NCBI GenBank assembly: GCA_002722315.1 | Contig: PBLG01000042.1 | Span: 1 to 64,000 of the forward strand | Origin: Lysobacterales bacterium | Lineage (GTDB): Bacteria; Pseudomonadota; Gammaproteobacteria; Xanthomonadales; Wenzhouxiangellaceae | Direction of reading: 5' to 3' | Length of the DNA: 64,000 nucleotides | In this document: positions 46,908-55,408 of the stretch, one piece after another | Layout: each line of letters begins with the position of its first letter | Position numbering within the stretch: the stretch's first letter is position 1 | Notes under the pieces: generated by a model | What the model was told of the DNA's origin: nothing | The model's input: only the letters and a program-made list of their open reading frames with translations | The model's database searches: none | Program-made: the position numbers and the translations under genes

Positions 46908-47285
46908 TAAGGTCTCCTGTATCGGGGTTCGAGTCCTTGGCGTCGCCAGCGGCCGGACCTTCGGCCGACGGTCGCGACGGCCACGTCGAAGCCACCGAAG
47001 GAATCGGCTCGTCGTGGCGGGCTTGTGCGTCCAGTCTCTACCCCGAACATTCGAGAAGATACCGCACTCGGTGTGTCGATATCACGAACGAAAATCAAAT
47101 TGCGCGCGAATTCCGGGGCACTTCCGGGGCTGCGGGCTGTCCATCCGAAGGCGTCCGTGCGATGCGCCGGACCCGCTTGCGCCGTAATCCGTGATGCATA
47201 TCGCATATTCATGATATGTGACAGCGCATTCATTGTATTCCGGTCATAATCATCCGGTTAACCATTCTGAACAGGGAAACCAGCC
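46908..47285. promoter_or_regulatory. Divergent regulatory region with AT-rich palindrome
   Basis: This spacer of 378 bases has no gene. It must hold the promoters of the GMC oxidoreductase (minus) and the RND operon (plus). An unusually AT-rich palindrome, CATATC (47197-47202) and GATATG (47213-47218) with a ten-base centre, lies about 70 bases before the RND start and looks like an operator half-site pair. No repressor gene adjoins. CATAAT (47245-47250) is a possible -10, without a well-spaced -35. Confidence 0.4.
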
Positions 47286-50200
47286 GTGCCGTTAACTCGC
47301 CTGGGACTTGGCAATCCGGTCGCCGTCGCCGTCGGCTGCATCCTGCTCGTGATCTTCGGGCTGATCAGCCTGTTTCGTCTGCCCGTGCAACTGACCCCGA
47401 ATATCGACCGGCCGACAATATCCATTTCCACCGGGTGGAGGGCGGCCGCGCCGGCCGAAATCGAATCCGAGATCGTCGAGCCGCAGGAAGAACAGCTGCG
47501 CGATGTGCCCGGGCTCAAGCGCATGAATTCCACCGCCAGCCAGGGCCGCGGGTCGATTTCGCTGGAGTTCGACGTCGGCGCAGACCTCAACCGCGCCCTG
47601 ATCGCCGTCATCACGCGGCTCAACCAGGTGTCGAATTACCCGGTCGACGTCACCGAGCCCAGCGTGCGCGTGGGCACCGACCAGTTCGGCGACACCATGG
47701 CCTGGTTCGGGATCATTCCAAAGGAAGGCAACAACCGCCCCATCATCGAGTACCAGGACTTCGTCGAAGACGTCGTCCAGGAACGCATCGAGCGGATTGC
47801 CGGCGTGTCGTCGGCCACGCCGCGCGGCGGACGGCCGTTCGAGGTGCGCATCGAGTTCGATCCGTTCAAGGCCGCGTCCATCGGCGTCGACCTGGCCCGT
47901 ATCGGTCGCCAGCTCGGCCAGAACGCGGACGTATCGGCCGGTTTCGAGGAAGTCGGCAAGCGCCAGTACACGCTTCGTTTCGCCGGCCAGTACGAAATTC
48001 CGGACCTGGAAAGCCTGGTGCTCGAGTGGCGCGACGGCCGGCCGGTCTACCTGGGCGACGTGGCGACGATCCAGCGGGTCATGCGCGACGCTTCCGGCGG
48101 CATGACGCAGAACACCGAGCCGGCGATCATGATGAACGTGGTCGCCGAACCGGGCGTCAACATCCTGAACGTCATGAACGAGGTCAAGGCCGCTGTCGCC
48201 GAGCTGCAGCAAACGCACCTCGATCCGGCGGGCCTGCAGATGAACCAGTCCTCCGACGACACGGTTTACATCAAGCAGTCGGTCCGGATGGTCGTGACCA
48301 ACCTGATGATCGGCATGTTGCTGGCCGTGGGCGTGCTGTGGTGGTTCTTCCGCCGCTACCGCGCGACCATGATGGTGGCCCTTGCGATTCCGCTGTGCCT
48401 GTGCTTTTCGTTCATCGTGCTCGACGGGCTCGGCATGTCGCTGAACGTGATCTCGATGGCCGGGCTGGCGTTTGCTACCGGCATGGTGCTGGATGCGGCG
48501 ATCGTCGTGCTCGAAAACATCGTCCGCCAGCGCGAGCAGGGTCGCGACGGTTTCGAGGCCGCCGACCGGGGCGCCGGCCAGGTCTGGGGCGCGCTGGTCG
48601 CGTCGGCGGCGACCACGGTCGCGATCTTCCTGCCGGTGTTCTTTCTCCAGGACGAGGCCGGACAGCTGTTCGGCGACCTGGCCGTGGTCATTTCGGCGGC
48701 CATCATCTGCTCGCTGTTCGTCGCCATCATCGTGCTGCCGGCGGCCAGCTGGCGGCTGCTCGGCGACCGTGCGATGGACGACCGGCACGTGCACTGGTGG
48801 CGCAATGCCGCCGACGCCGTGATGAAGCTGACCGACACGCCCAAAAGGAGAATCGGCTGGATCTCCGGACTGATCGGCGTGCCGCTGGCGATCGGCATCT
48901 TCCTGCTGCCGCCGGCCGATTACCTGCCCGAGGGCCAGCGCAACCTGGTCTCGGCGTTCGTGCTGGCGCCGCCCGGCATGGGTCCGGACACGGTGCAGGC
49001 GGAACTCGTCGACGTGATCAACGAGCGCCTCAAGCCCTACCTGGACGGCGAAAAGGAACCGAAGCTCAGGAACACCTTCCTCGGCACCTTCGGTTCCGGC
49101 GCGTTCATCGGCGTGCGGACAGAAGACGAGGAGCGGTCCGGCGAGATGATCGACATCCTGAACAGGGAGATCCTGGTCGGGTTCCCCGACACCTTCGGCC
49201 GTGCGACCCGGCGCGCGATCTTCGGCGGCCGCGGCGGGCGACAGATCGATGTCGACCTTCAGGCCGGTGAATTCGAAGGCCTGCTGGAGGCCGGGCGGGT
49301 CGGATACGAGATCATCTCCGAACTGATGCCGGGCGCCAACGTGCGGCCCCAGCCCAGCCTGGAGCTGGCCGAACCGGAGCTTCGCATGAAGCCCGACGAC
49401 CGGCGTATCGCCGAGCTCGGCTGGACCCGCGGCGACGTCGCCACCATGATCCGCGCGATGGGCAGCGGCGCCTTCCTGGGCGAATATTTCGACGGCGAAA
49501 AGCGCCTGGACGTGATCCTCCGCGGCGAGCGCTGGGAGAACCCCGAACAGCTCATGGCCACGCCGCTGGCCTCTCCCAGCGGCGAGATCGTCACGCTGGG
49601 CGAGCTGGTGACGCTGGAACGCACCGCCGGACCCAACGAGATCAGGCGCGTCGACCGCAGCCGCACGCTGACGCTGCAGGTCACGCCGCCGTCGGGCATG
49701 CCGATGGAAACCGCCATCGAACTGCTGCGCAGCGAGGCCGAGCCCGCAATGCGCGCGGTCCTGCCGCCAGGCGGCGTGATCGCCTATCGCGGCACGGCCG
49801 AGGCGCTGGGCGAAACGCTGAGAAGCCTGGCCGGCAGCTTCGTGCTGGCCATCGTGATCCTGTATCTGCTGATCTCCGCGCTGTTCCGATCGTTCAAGGA
49901 CTCGCTGCTGGTCATCCTGACGCTGCCGATGGCGACCGTCGGCGGCGTGCTCGGCCTGCGCGCGGTCGACCTGGTCTACGGCCAGGCCATGGACATGCTG
50001 ACCATGATCGGCTTCGTGATATTGCTCGGCCTGGTGGTCAACAACGCGATCCTGCTGGTGTACCGAGCACGGGATGAGGAGCGGGCGGGCCGAGATCGGC
50101 GCGAAGCGGTGCGCCAGGCCGTTGGGCTGAGGCTGCGGCCGATCCTGATGAGCACCTTCACCAGCCTGTTCGGCATGCTGCCGCTGTTGCTGCTGCCGGG

Positions 50201-50366
50201 CGCGGGCACCGAGCTGTATCGCGGGCTGGCGGCGGTCATCGTCGGCGGCATGGCCGTCAGTACTTTATTCACATTGATTCTGCTGCCGAGTCTGCTCAGA
50301 ATGAACGAAGAGAAAACGGCGCCGCAAGCCGAGCCGGCAAGCACGGGACGGGAACAATACGCATGA
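47286..50366 (+). CDS. RND efflux permease (HAE1/AcrB family)
   Basis: 1026 residues from GTG 47286. It has the duplicated twelve-helix RND layout with two large periplasmic loops and porter motifs (AAPAEIESEIVEPQEE). In the helix 4 region, AcrB's two Asp residues are here LDAAIVVLEN, so one is Ala. In the helix 10 region the AcrB Lys is replaced, VNNAILLV. Such changes occur in other HAE subgroups, so the pump may couple protons differently. Substrate unknown. It overlaps the adaptor gene by four bases and precedes it, the reverse of the usual adaptor-first order. Confidence 0.92.
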   Translation: MPLTRLGLGNPVAVAVGCILLVIFGLISLFRLPVQLTPNIDRPTISISTGWRAAAPAEIESEIVEPQEEQLRDVPGLKRMNSTASQGRGSISLEFDVGADLNRALIAVITRLNQVSNYPVDVTEPSVRVGTDQFGDTMAWFGIIPKEGNNRPIIEYQDFVEDVVQERIERIAGVSSATPRGGRPFEVRIEFDPFKAASIGVDLARIGRQLGQNADVSAGFEEVGKRQYTLRFAGQYEIPDLESLVLEWRDGRPVYLGDVATIQRVMRDASGGMTQNTEPAIMMNVVAEPGVNILNVMNEVKAAVAELQQTHLDPAGLQMNQSSDDTVYIKQSVRMVVTNLMIGMLLAVGVLWWFFRRYRATMMVALAIPLCLCFSFIVLDGLGMSLNVISMAGLAFATGMVLDAAIVVLENIVRQREQGRDGFEAADRGAGQVWGALVASAATTVAIFLPVFFLQDEAGQLFGDLAVVISAAIICSLFVAIIVLPAASWRLLGDRAMDDRHVHWWRNAADAVMKLTDTPKRRIGWISGLIGVPLAIGIFLLPPADYLPEGQRNLVSAFVLAPPGMGPDTVQAELVDVINERLKPYLDGEKEPKLRNTFLGTFGSGAFIGVRTEDEERSGEMIDILNREILVGFPDTFGRATRRAIFGGRGGRQIDVDLQAGEFEGLLEAGRVGYEIISELMPGANVRPQPSLELAEPELRMKPDDRRIAELGWTRGDVATMIRAMGSGAFLGEYFDGEKRLDVILRGERWENPEQLMATPLASPSGEIVTLGELVTLERTAGPNEIRRVDRSRTLTLQVTPPSGMPMETAIELLRSEAEPAMRAVLPPGGVIAYRGTAEALGETLRSLAGSFVLAIVILYLLISALFRSFKDSLLVILTLPMATVGGVLGLRAVDLVYGQAMDMLTMIGFVILLGLVVNNAILLVYRARDEERAGRDRREAVRQAVGLRLRPILMSTFTSLFGMLPLLLLPGAGTELYRGLAAVIVGGMAVSTLFTLILLPSLLRMNEEKTAPQAEPASTGREQYA

Positions 50367-51430
50367 ACAGATTTGCAATCACACTCGCGGCACTGCTGGC
50401 CCCGGTCCTGCTTTCCGGCCCGGCCGTCGCGCAGTTCGGCGCCGCCCCGGTGGAAATCGACGAGGCCCGGCTGGTGGCCATGGCGCCGACCATGCAGGTG
50501 GCCGGTACCGTGCTGTCGCGTTCCGATGCGCAGCTCTCGGCCGAGGTCGAGGGTCGCGTGATCGAGATCGTCGAGGTCGGCGAGCGATTCGAAGCCGGCG
50601 ACGTGCTGGCGCGCATCGAAGATACCGCCCTGGGCCTGCGCGCCGATGAACTGCGGGCCGAGATCGCCAGCGTCGAGGCGCGCCTGAAGTTCCTCGATGC
50701 CGAGCTCGATCGCTACCAGCGCCTGGTCGAGAGCAACCTGGCCTCGCGCACCCAGATCGAGCAGACCCGCTCCGATCGCGACGTGGCGCAAAGCGATTTG
50801 GCGGTCGCGCGCAGCCGCCTGGCCCAGGTCCAGGACCAGATCGACCGGACCCGCATCCGCGCGCCGTTCGACAGCGTGGTCGCCCAGCGCCTGGTGCAGG
50901 CCGGCGAGCGGGTGTCGGTGGGCATGCAGGTCATGCGCATCTACAACCCCAACGACCTCGAAGTCGTCGCCCGCGCGCCGTTGTCGTACTACCGCTTCAT
51001 ACAGCCCGGCGACGAGCTCGCCGTGCGCGTCGGCGACCAGGTCATCGCGGCCCCCCTGCGCACCCTGGTCAGCCAGGGCACCGAGCAGAGCCACGTGTTC
51101 GAGCTTCGCCTGAACCTGGAGGAAAACCTGCCGGTCGGCCAGGCCGTGCGCGTGACCATCCCCACCGCCGACGTGCGCGAAGTGCTGGCCGTGCCGCGCG
51201 ACGCGCTGGTGCTGCGCGGCACGGGCACCTCGGTGTTCGTCGTCGACAGCGAAAACAACGCCCGCCGGGTCAACGTCGCGGTCGGCATCGGCTCTGAGAA
51301 CATGATCGAAGTGAAGGGCCCCATCCAGCCCGGCGACCGCGTCGTCATCCGCGGCAACGAACGCCTGCGCGAAGGCCAGGCCATCGAGGTCATCAACGGC
51401 GCTGGCGGTGCCGGCACCGAGTCGGCGTAG
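50363..51430 (+). CDS. RND periplasmic adaptor (membrane fusion protein)
   Basis: 355 residues with a signal peptide (about 1-22, ending GPAVA). The lipoyl-like half motifs are VEGRVIEIVEVGERFEAGDV and TRIRAPFDSVVAQRLVQAGE, separated by a coiled-coil hairpin (about 90-140, with RYQRLVESNLASRTQIEQ). A beta-barrel and a C-terminal membrane-proximal domain (IQPGDRVVIRGNERL) follow. No lipobox cysteine, so it is held by its signal or freely periplasmic. It joins the permease to an outer-membrane channel, probably the TolC at 11.5 kb since none is encoded here. Confidence 0.92.
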   Translation: MNRFAITLAALLAPVLLSGPAVAQFGAAPVEIDEARLVAMAPTMQVAGTVLSRSDAQLSAEVEGRVIEIVEVGERFEAGDVLARIEDTALGLRADELRAEIASVEARLKFLDAELDRYQRLVESNLASRTQIEQTRSDRDVAQSDLAVARSRLAQVQDQIDRTRIRAPFDSVVAQRLVQAGERVSVGMQVMRIYNPNDLEVVARAPLSYYRFIQPGDELAVRVGDQVIAAPLRTLVSQGTEQSHVFELRLNLEENLPVGQAVRVTIPTADVREVLAVPRDALVLRGTGTSVFVVDSENNARRVNVAVGIGSENMIEVKGPIQPGDRVVIRGNERLREGQAIEVINGAGGAGTESA

Positions 51431-51478
51431 ATTCAAGCGTCGGTTTAAACCCGTCGATAATCCGACCAGCACCGCTCC

Positions 51479-51510
51479 CTGTAGGAGCGTCCCCGCCGCG
51501 AAAGCGCGCC
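51479..51510. repeat. REP-like element
   Basis: Begins CTGTAGGAGCGTCCCCGCCG and continues CGAAAGCGCG. It shares the GTAGGAGC opening and the GCGAA core with the inverted repeat at 11317-11380, and has the general form of REP sequences in pseudomonads and xanthomonads. Confidence 0.6.
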
Positions 51511-51649
51511 GATTGCTCCCATTGAATCTCGAAAAGCAATAAAGGCTACCCACCAGCGCATTCCTGTTTCGACCTAACGCGGCCGATGGCGCTCTTTCCA
51601 ATGCGTCGCCATGACAGCAGACCCGTGATGCCCGTCACGATATTCGGCA

Positions 51650-51679
51650 TTGACTTTCTGCATAAGGCCGATCTAGGCT
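51650..51679 (+). promoter_or_regulatory. Possible sigma-70 promoter
   Basis: TTGACT (51650-51655) and TAGGCT (51674-51679) are 18 bases apart. It would transcribe rightwards through the inverted repeat toward the exported hypothetical gene at 51868. Only a fair match to consensus. Confidence 0.4.
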
Positions 51680-51707
51680 AAAAGCGTCGTTTGGCATCCG
51701 GGGGGAT

Positions 51708-51754
51708 GTAATTGACAAGAGAGCACCGAATGCTGGACGGCATTTGTCAATTAC
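51708..51754. repeat. Perfect 11-base inverted repeat with 25-base centre
   Basis: GTAATTGACAA (51708-51718) and TTGTCAATTAC (51744-51754) are exact reverse complements. The right arm runs directly into CTGGGAGAAACATG, a ribosome-site-like sequence before a two-codon frame. It may be an operator, a transcript hairpin or the end of a small mobile element. Confidence 0.6.
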
Positions 51755-51795
51755 CTGGGAGAAACATGAAATGACTTGCGTAGAGATTTATCCTC

Positions 51796-51822
51796 AGCCG
51801 GAAGCCGGAAGCCGGAAGCCGG
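51796..51822. repeat. Heptanucleotide tandem array AGCCGGA
   Basis: AGCCGGA occurs three times in full plus a six-base fourth unit, with no changes. Seven-base units in an intergenic position; two other heptamer arrays occur at 63278-63301 and 63312-63346. Confidence 0.9.
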
Positions 51823-51867
51823 TTAGCTGACCCGTCCTCCGCGCAGTCACCACGTTGCCGATCTCAC

Positions 51868-52344
51868 GTGGTGTCACTGCTCGTGCTGATTTTCGGGCTG
51901 CTCGGCCTGAGCACACAAGTCCTTGCCAGAACCGCATGCGTCGAACTTGATGACGGCGGACGGTGGTGTTGGGAATATGAGGAGTATAATGTCTCGCTCT
52001 CGCCGGATGACTTTAATCAGGGTTATTACGTGCCGCCCGATGGTAACCCTGTCGGCGGGGATGGATCTGTCCAGCATGATTTTATCGAGGTCCCTGACTC
52101 CATAAAAGTGCCGAATGAAGAAGATAATCCGTATAGCGATGCAAATTGCGGTTCCGATGTATCGCGCAGAGCGGACTATGCATGGGCCGACCTACGAGGT
52201 CAGACTATTTCCCTTGGTGTAACTACTGAAAATTCCATTGTGGAAATCACCTATGTATCCACTGGTGAGCGAGAGAACTTTCAGTTCAATGGTTATCTTG
52301 CTGCTCAACCTGTCCAAGCGCTTATTTTTCTCGGGTGTGGGTAA
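51868..52344 (+). CDS. Exported hypothetical protein
   Basis: 158 residues from GTG 51868, with a clear signal peptide (about 1-21, ending STQVLA). The mature part is acidic and has four cysteines (ACVELDDGGRWCWEYE near the start, NCGSD mid-way, and one two residues from the end), which may form disulfides. No family recognised. The DNA is AT-richer than its neighbours: the sixty bases from 52201 hold 23 G or C, while sixty bases of the RND gene from 48541 hold 48. It is seven bases before the next gene, so the two are probably one operon and may have been acquired together. Confidence 0.7.
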   Translation: MVSLLVLIFGLLGLSTQVLARTACVELDDGGRWCWEYEEYNVSLSPDDFNQGYYVPPDGNPVGGDGSVQHDFIEVPDSIKVPNEEDNPYSDANCGSDVSRRADYAWADLRGQTISLGVTTENSIVEITYVSTGERENFQFNGYLAAQPVQALIFLGCG

Positions 52345-52351
52345 TCAGCAT

Positions 52352-53323
52352 ATGACTTTCACCAGAGTAATTGCAATACTGCTGTTCCTTTCCGGACTTT
52401 TGATTCTTGGGTTCTATGGCCAGGTTCATTTAGATTCGAACCTGGATGGAGTTGCGTTGGAGAGCAAATTGGGAACTCAGGAATCACCGGAAGAGACCCG
52501 GATTCAACCCCGGCCGGTCGCCCACGACGCGAAAGACTCCGGTACGGCCGATCCATTGCAAATCGAATTCGATCGGGAATATTCGGAAGCCGAATTCCGA
52601 GCGCAGGCTGAAGTCCTGGCGGCACAGTCCGGTAGCGCGGAGCAGGTGTACGGGTTGATTGATAGCGCACGGGCGCGAGGTTTTGAACAGGTTGCTGAAG
52701 AGCTCGAGGTTCAACTTCATCATCGGTGTGAGGCAATTTCAAGCGGCCGTCTTGGCGATTGGCAGGATGAGGAAACCGAGGGGTATCGAAGACTGGCCCG
52801 CTACTGCGATAGCTATGTTGGCACATCCTCAGCGATAGACGAAAATGTAACTGCAGCGATCGACCACAGCCATGGGCCTCCCGCATTTTCAAAACTCCGT
52901 CAACGTTATAAGCGTCAGTTTCTGGAGGTTCTTGATAGGGCCAGAACAGGATCAGAAGAAGACGCGTTTCTAGCATACGTCGCGCAAGCCGAATCGCCGT
53001 TGGAACTGCATGGCGCCAAGCTTGGAATTCGAACCTGGGCGACGGAGAGAAAGCGGACATTACGGATCCTGGACGAGGATAGGATGGGATCATTAAATGA
53101 CATGATCCGGCTTCAGCAGGCAGCAATCGATATGTACAGTTGTGGAAGATTTATGGACTGTGGGCCAATGACGATCAAAGCCATCGAAACATGCTTGGCT
53201 GTGGGTGTGAGCTGCGAGCCAGGGCAGGGATATCTAGACATGATCTATCCGCATTACACACCTTATGAGATGGAGACCATCCTGGCGATTGTGGATAGGA
53301 TTCACGCACATGCGGGAAGCTGA
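52352..53323 (+). CDS. Hypothetical single-pass membrane protein
   Basis: 323 residues from ATG 52352; the longer frame from 52238 overlaps the preceding gene. One membrane helix (about 5-24, VIAILLFLSGLLILGFYG) is followed by a helical, charged periplasmic domain with paired cysteines near the C terminus (CGRFMDCGPM, then CLAVGVSCEPG). No family recognised. Composition is low in GC for this genome (26 of the 60 bases from 52381 are G or C). The tight link with the preceding exported protein suggests a shared process, perhaps in the envelope. Confidence 0.7.
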   Translation: MTFTRVIAILLFLSGLLILGFYGQVHLDSNLDGVALESKLGTQESPEETRIQPRPVAHDAKDSGTADPLQIEFDREYSEAEFRAQAEVLAAQSGSAEQVYGLIDSARARGFEQVAEELEVQLHHRCEAISSGRLGDWQDEETEGYRRLARYCDSYVGTSSAIDENVTAAIDHSHGPPAFSKLRQRYKRQFLEVLDRARTGSEEDAFLAYVAQAESPLELHGAKLGIRTWATERKRTLRILDEDRMGSLNDMIRLQQAAIDMYSCGRFMDCGPMTIKAIETCLAVGVSCEPGQGYLDMIYPHYTPYEMETILAIVDRIHAHAGS

Positions 53324-53479
53324 GATCGCCTACCTAGAGCGATGAGGTCTTGTTTCATGTATTGAGCTCGATTGAACTGCGCTCAACAGCGATGGGGTCA
53401 GGTCTTGTTTCATGCATTGAGCTCGATTAATCTGAGCTCAACTACCTTCGCAACCCTTTGATCCTGGGTTTTCTCGCCC

Positions 53480-54316
53480 ATGGCCCGACCATTACGAATC
53501 GAGTTCGAAGGCGCGCTCTACCACGTCATGGGGCGCGGGAACGCGCAGGCCGATATTTTTCTGGACGACCAGGACCGCCGGGCATTCAACGATAATCTCG
53601 GCCGGGTATGCGGGCGTTTCGACTGGCGCGTCTGGGCCTGGTGTCAGATGACGAATCATTACCACCTCCTGATCGAGACAATGCGTCCGACGCTTTCGGA
53701 AGGCATGCGTGAGGTCAACGGCGTATACACGCAGGGCTTCAATTACCGTCATGGCCGTGTCGGTCACCTTCTGCAGGGGCGCTTCAAGGCGGTCCTGGTC
53801 CAGAAGGAAACGCACCTGCTGGAATTGTCGCGCTATGTGGTGCTCAACCCGGTGCAGGCACGCATGACCGATTCTGCCGGGGATTGGCCATGGAGCAGTT
53901 ATCGCGCGGTCATGGGCAAGACTCTGGCCCCGGACTGGCTGGCCGTCGATGAGACACTGCACCTGTTCCATACAATGCGCGGTCCCGCGCGCCGCGCCTT
54001 CGCGCGATTCGTCGCCGATGGCATCAACGCAGAAGATCCATTCGGCCAGATGCCGCGCGCTGGGTTTCTGGGAAGCGAATCCTTCATTGAGGCAATACTG
54101 GACAAATTCGACAACCGCTCGGTCAGCGGGGAGATTCCGAAAAGGCTACGGCCGGCCAGGAGCTTGGCGCAAATTGCCAGGGACGCCGCCGACAGAGACC
54201 AGGCAATCACCGAAGCCTACCGGACGGGTGCCTACACCTTGACGGAGATCGCTCATCATTTCGGAATCCATCAGTCCACGGCCAGCAGAATTGCGCGGCG
54301 GGACAGCGATGCATGA
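53480..54316 (+). CDS. REP-associated tyrosine transposase
   Basis: 278 residues. The Y1/IS200-like transposase domain begins at RIEFEGALYHVMGRGN, with the metal-binding HUH-type pattern MTNHYHLLIET and a later catalytic tyrosine in the region LELSRYVVLNPVQA. A C-terminal helix-turn-helix (YTLTEIAHHFGIHQSTASRI) follows, as in the longer TnpA_REP proteins. These single-copy enzymes act on REP-type hairpins and are thought to spread them. Start: ATG after TTTCTCGCCC, without a strong ribosome site. The 3' end is duplicated downstream (54371-54473). Confidence 0.92.
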   Translation: MARPLRIEFEGALYHVMGRGNAQADIFLDDQDRRAFNDNLGRVCGRFDWRVWAWCQMTNHYHLLIETMRPTLSEGMREVNGVYTQGFNYRHGRVGHLLQGRFKAVLVQKETHLLELSRYVVLNPVQARMTDSAGDWPWSSYRAVMGKTLAPDWLAVDETLHLFHTMRGPARRAFARFVADGINAEDPFGQMPRAGFLGSESFIEAILDKFDNRSVSGEIPKRLRPARSLAQIARDAADRDQAITEAYRTGAYTLTEIAHHFGIHQSTASRIARRDSDA

Positions 54317-54320
54317 AACA

Positions 54321-54521
54321 AGACCTGACCCCAAAGTTTCTTGAAACAAGACCTGACCCCAAAGTTTCTCCTTGACGGAGATCGCTCATCATTTCGGAAT
54401 CCATCAGTCCACGGCCAGCAGAATTGCGCAGCGCGACGGCCATGCATGAAACAAGACCTGACCCCAAAGTTTCTCCCAAGACCTGACCCCAAAGTTTCTC
54501 CAGACCTGACCCCAAAGTTTC
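54321..54521. repeat. Five copies of a 20-base RAYT-linked repeat
   Basis: AGACCTGACCCCAAAGTTTC occurs at 54321-54340, 54349-54368, 54454-54473, 54479-54498 and 54502-54521. The last three are nearly adjacent, while the first pair brackets the start of the duplicated gene fragment. The spacing is irregular, so this is not a CRISPR array. Confidence 0.9.
54371..54473 (+). pseudogene. Duplicated 3' end of the transposase gene
   Basis: 103 bases nearly identical to 54238-54340, covering the last 26 codons of the transposase (the helix-turn-helix tail) and the adjoining repeat unit. Differences are confined to a few bases near the former stop. It has no start and cannot be a gene. It probably arose by recombination between the flanking repeats. 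Confidence 0.85.
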
Positions 54522-54710
54522 TCCGGCATGCGGGGGCAACATGCGGGCTGGGTCGAGTCCTGGAGATCCCGACCACCTCCAATCGTTGCGGAGCACATTC
54601 CGTGACGATGTCCAAGGTATGGTCACGGATAAAAGGTCGACTTATCGTTACGGTGAAGATGTGAGTGAAGATCAGCCTCCGGTTCGAAGGTGCAAATAGG
54701 AATTCCTCTC

Positions 54711-55187
54711 ATGTCTAAGCTGATATACATTTTGTTTGTCATGCTGGCCTTCGAGCCCGTGCATACCGAGGCGAACGACGACGCTAGTGTTCGCTGTCCG
54801 GCGATCGAGGAGCTGAATAAGACCACTCGGTTCTATCTAGCAAAAGCCATGACCCGCCTGGTATCGGAACAGCAATATGCAGGGGATCTGGATTCGGTCG
54901 GATTCGTGACACCGCTCCACGTTGAAGATTTTCGCTTGCTGATGACAGAAGAAGACTCTGCCGTCTGTCAGAAGCTGAACGAAATGTACGGAGATTTTCG
55001 GACCACCGAAGTTTTCGACCGTGAATCCGGTGAATATGTCCCGTCGATGTTCGGTCTCTACTATGAAGTTCAGGACAAGTATGTAGTGATCTGGCAGCCC
55101 TACAATCCGGGTAGCGATGTGGTCGGAAAAATCGGCGCCCGGGCACGGGTTGGCGTTTTGCGATTGTTTACGATAAGGACAACTTGA
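54711..55187 (+). CDS. Exported hypothetical protein
   Basis: 158 residues from ATG 54711, with a signal peptide (about 1-20, LIYILFVMLAFEPVHTEA). The mature protein has two cysteines (VRCPAIEEL, AVCQKLNEM) and a C-terminal half rich in tyrosine and valine (YVVIWQPYNPG). AGGA lies about ten bases upstream of the start. No family recognised. Like the genes at 51.9-53.3 kb it is AT-richer than the surroundings, and it follows the transposase repeats directly, so it may be part of an acquired segment. Confidence 0.65.
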   Translation: MSKLIYILFVMLAFEPVHTEANDDASVRCPAIEELNKTTRFYLAKAMTRLVSEQQYAGDLDSVGFVTPLHVEDFRLLMTEEDSAVCQKLNEMYGDFRTTEVFDRESGEYVPSMFGLYYEVQDKYVVIWQPYNPGSDVVGKIGARARVGVLRLFTIRTT

Positions 55188-55408
55188 CGTACCTTGGCCG
55201 GATTGGCTTCTGAATAGGCCAGCAGTCCTGCGGGGCGCGGATCGCATCCGTGTGGAAACGAGATGCACCTGGTGTCTCGCGGATGCTACGGCCTTTAGCG
55301 TGCTACTAGGGCACAGCCGGAATTTTTGTTGACCGAAAGTCCAGTTGGCACCCGGTCGCGAGAGGCGTACTCTTGGGATCGTCGATCAATCTCGGGAATC
55401 CTTCAAAA

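Larger units (their letters stand above)
51431..51867. other. Long non-coding spacer with several elements
   Basis: No credible gene. From left to right it has a REP-like element (51479-51510), a possible sigma-70 promoter (51650-51679), a perfect 11-base inverted repeat (51708-51718 with 51744-51754), and a heptanucleotide tandem array (51796-51822). Each has its own entry. The composition becomes visibly AT-richer than upstream. Confidence 0.7.
53341..54523 (+). mobile_element. REP-associated tyrosine transposase (RAYT) element
   Basis: A 23-base inverted repeat borders the transposase gene: 53394-53416 on the left and 54310-54332 on the right, the right arm overlapping the end of the gene. 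The left side holds two related units (53347-53373 and 53399-53429, sharing GGTCTTGTTTCATG and ATTGAGCTCGATT), and the right side five copies of AGACCTGACCCCAAAGTTTC. Such GACCTGACCCC repeats commonly accompany RAYT genes in gammaproteobacteria, as I recall. Flanking genes on both sides are low-GC orphans. Confidence 0.75.

Noticed and set aside
51730-51774. A 14-residue open frame starting ATGCTGGAC
   Set aside because: No ribosome site, no conservation evidence, and it runs through the right arm of the inverted repeat.
54321-54521. CRISPR array
   Set aside because: Repeat spacing is irregular, spacers are missing or include a gene fragment, and no cas genes are nearby; the repeats belong to the RAYT element.
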